Shown here: piece by piece, positions 6,659-6,725 of the stretch | Layout: each line of letters starts with the position of its first letter | Position numbering within the stretch: the stretch's first letter is position 1 | DNA from: an uncultured Solobacterium sp. | GTDB taxonomy: Bacteria; Bacillota_I; Bacilli_A; Erysipelotrichales; Erysipelotrichaceae | DNA: 6,725 bases | Assembly (NCBI GenBank): GCA_905194705.1 | Contig: CAJJTI010000106.1 | Location: 1 to 6,725 of the forward strand | Direction of reading: 5' to 3' | Notes under the pieces: model-generated | What the model was told of the DNA's origin: nothing | The model's input: the letters and a program-made list of their open reading frames with translations, nothing else | Databases searched by the model: none | Program-made: the position numbers and the translations under genes

Positions 6659-6683
6659 AAAAATTCAACCTTTTTTGAGGATT

Positions 6684-6724
6684 TATGACCTTTTTAGCGA
6701 ATAAGAGTAGTATAGGAGGTCATA
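6684..6724 (+). repeat. Inverted repeat enclosing a Shine-Dalgarno site
   Basis: TATGACCTTTT (6684-6694) can pair with AGGAGGTCATA (6714-6724): eight contiguous Watson-Crick pairs, then two G-U pairs and a closing T-A, over a 19-nt loop. The right arm contains the Shine-Dalgarno of the next gene. If it forms in the mRNA it would block ribosome access, but the pairing may be chance in T-rich DNA. Confidence 0.45.
6714..6720 (+). promoter_or_regulatory. Ribosome binding site of a gene beginning beyond the window
   Basis: AGGAGGT is a full-strength Shine-Dalgarno. No start codon follows in the last five bases, so the gene must start just past 6725. Its identity is unknown. It begins within about 70 bases of trpZ and no clear terminator intervenes. 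Confidence 0.6.
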
Positions 6725-6725
6725 G

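Noticed and set aside
6664..6679. Possible terminator hairpin after trpZ (TTCAA with TTGAG)
   Set aside because: Five weak pairs with no T-run after the stem. The six T residues are mostly in the loop, so it does not look like a working terminator.

Overview
The window is about 6.7 kb of AT-rich DNA with all genes on the + strand. Strong AGGAGG-type ribosome binding sites, Gram-positive lipoprotein signal peptides, a transcription-attenuating lysine riboswitch and a tRNA-sensing T-box together point to a low-GC Firmicute. An Erysipelotrichia-type or similar host-associated amino-acid scavenger would fit, but that placement is inference.

Layout. (1) Positions 1-53 hold the end of an upstream unit and its terminator. 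(2) Positions 54-2820 form a first operon: promoter, lysine riboswitch with terminator, then a lipoprotein amino-acid-binding protein, a permease and an ATPase of the polar amino acid ABC family, closed by a terminator. The riboswitch makes lysine the predicted substrate. (3) Positions 2848-3624 encode a single membrane-anchored M15B (VanY-like) peptidase in which the usual catalytic glutamate is a serine. (4) Positions 3621-6658 form a second operon: promoter, T-box leader with a probable UGG (Trp) specifier and terminator, then trpX, trpY and trpZ, the predicted tryptophan ABC transporter. (5) Positions 6659-6725 lack a strong terminator and end in a good Shine-Dalgarno site for a gene starting outside the window. 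That site lies in an inverted repeat that could mask it.

How it works together. Two uptake systems sit side by side, each switched by its own leader RNA. Free lysine should terminate transcription of the first. Uncharged tRNA-Trp should allow transcription of the second. This suits a cell that imports lysine and tryptophan when they run short. I see no previously undescribed system. The points most worth checking are the active-site substitution in the peptidase, the wobble between the T-box bulge and tRNA-Trp, and the SD-masking repeat at the right edge.
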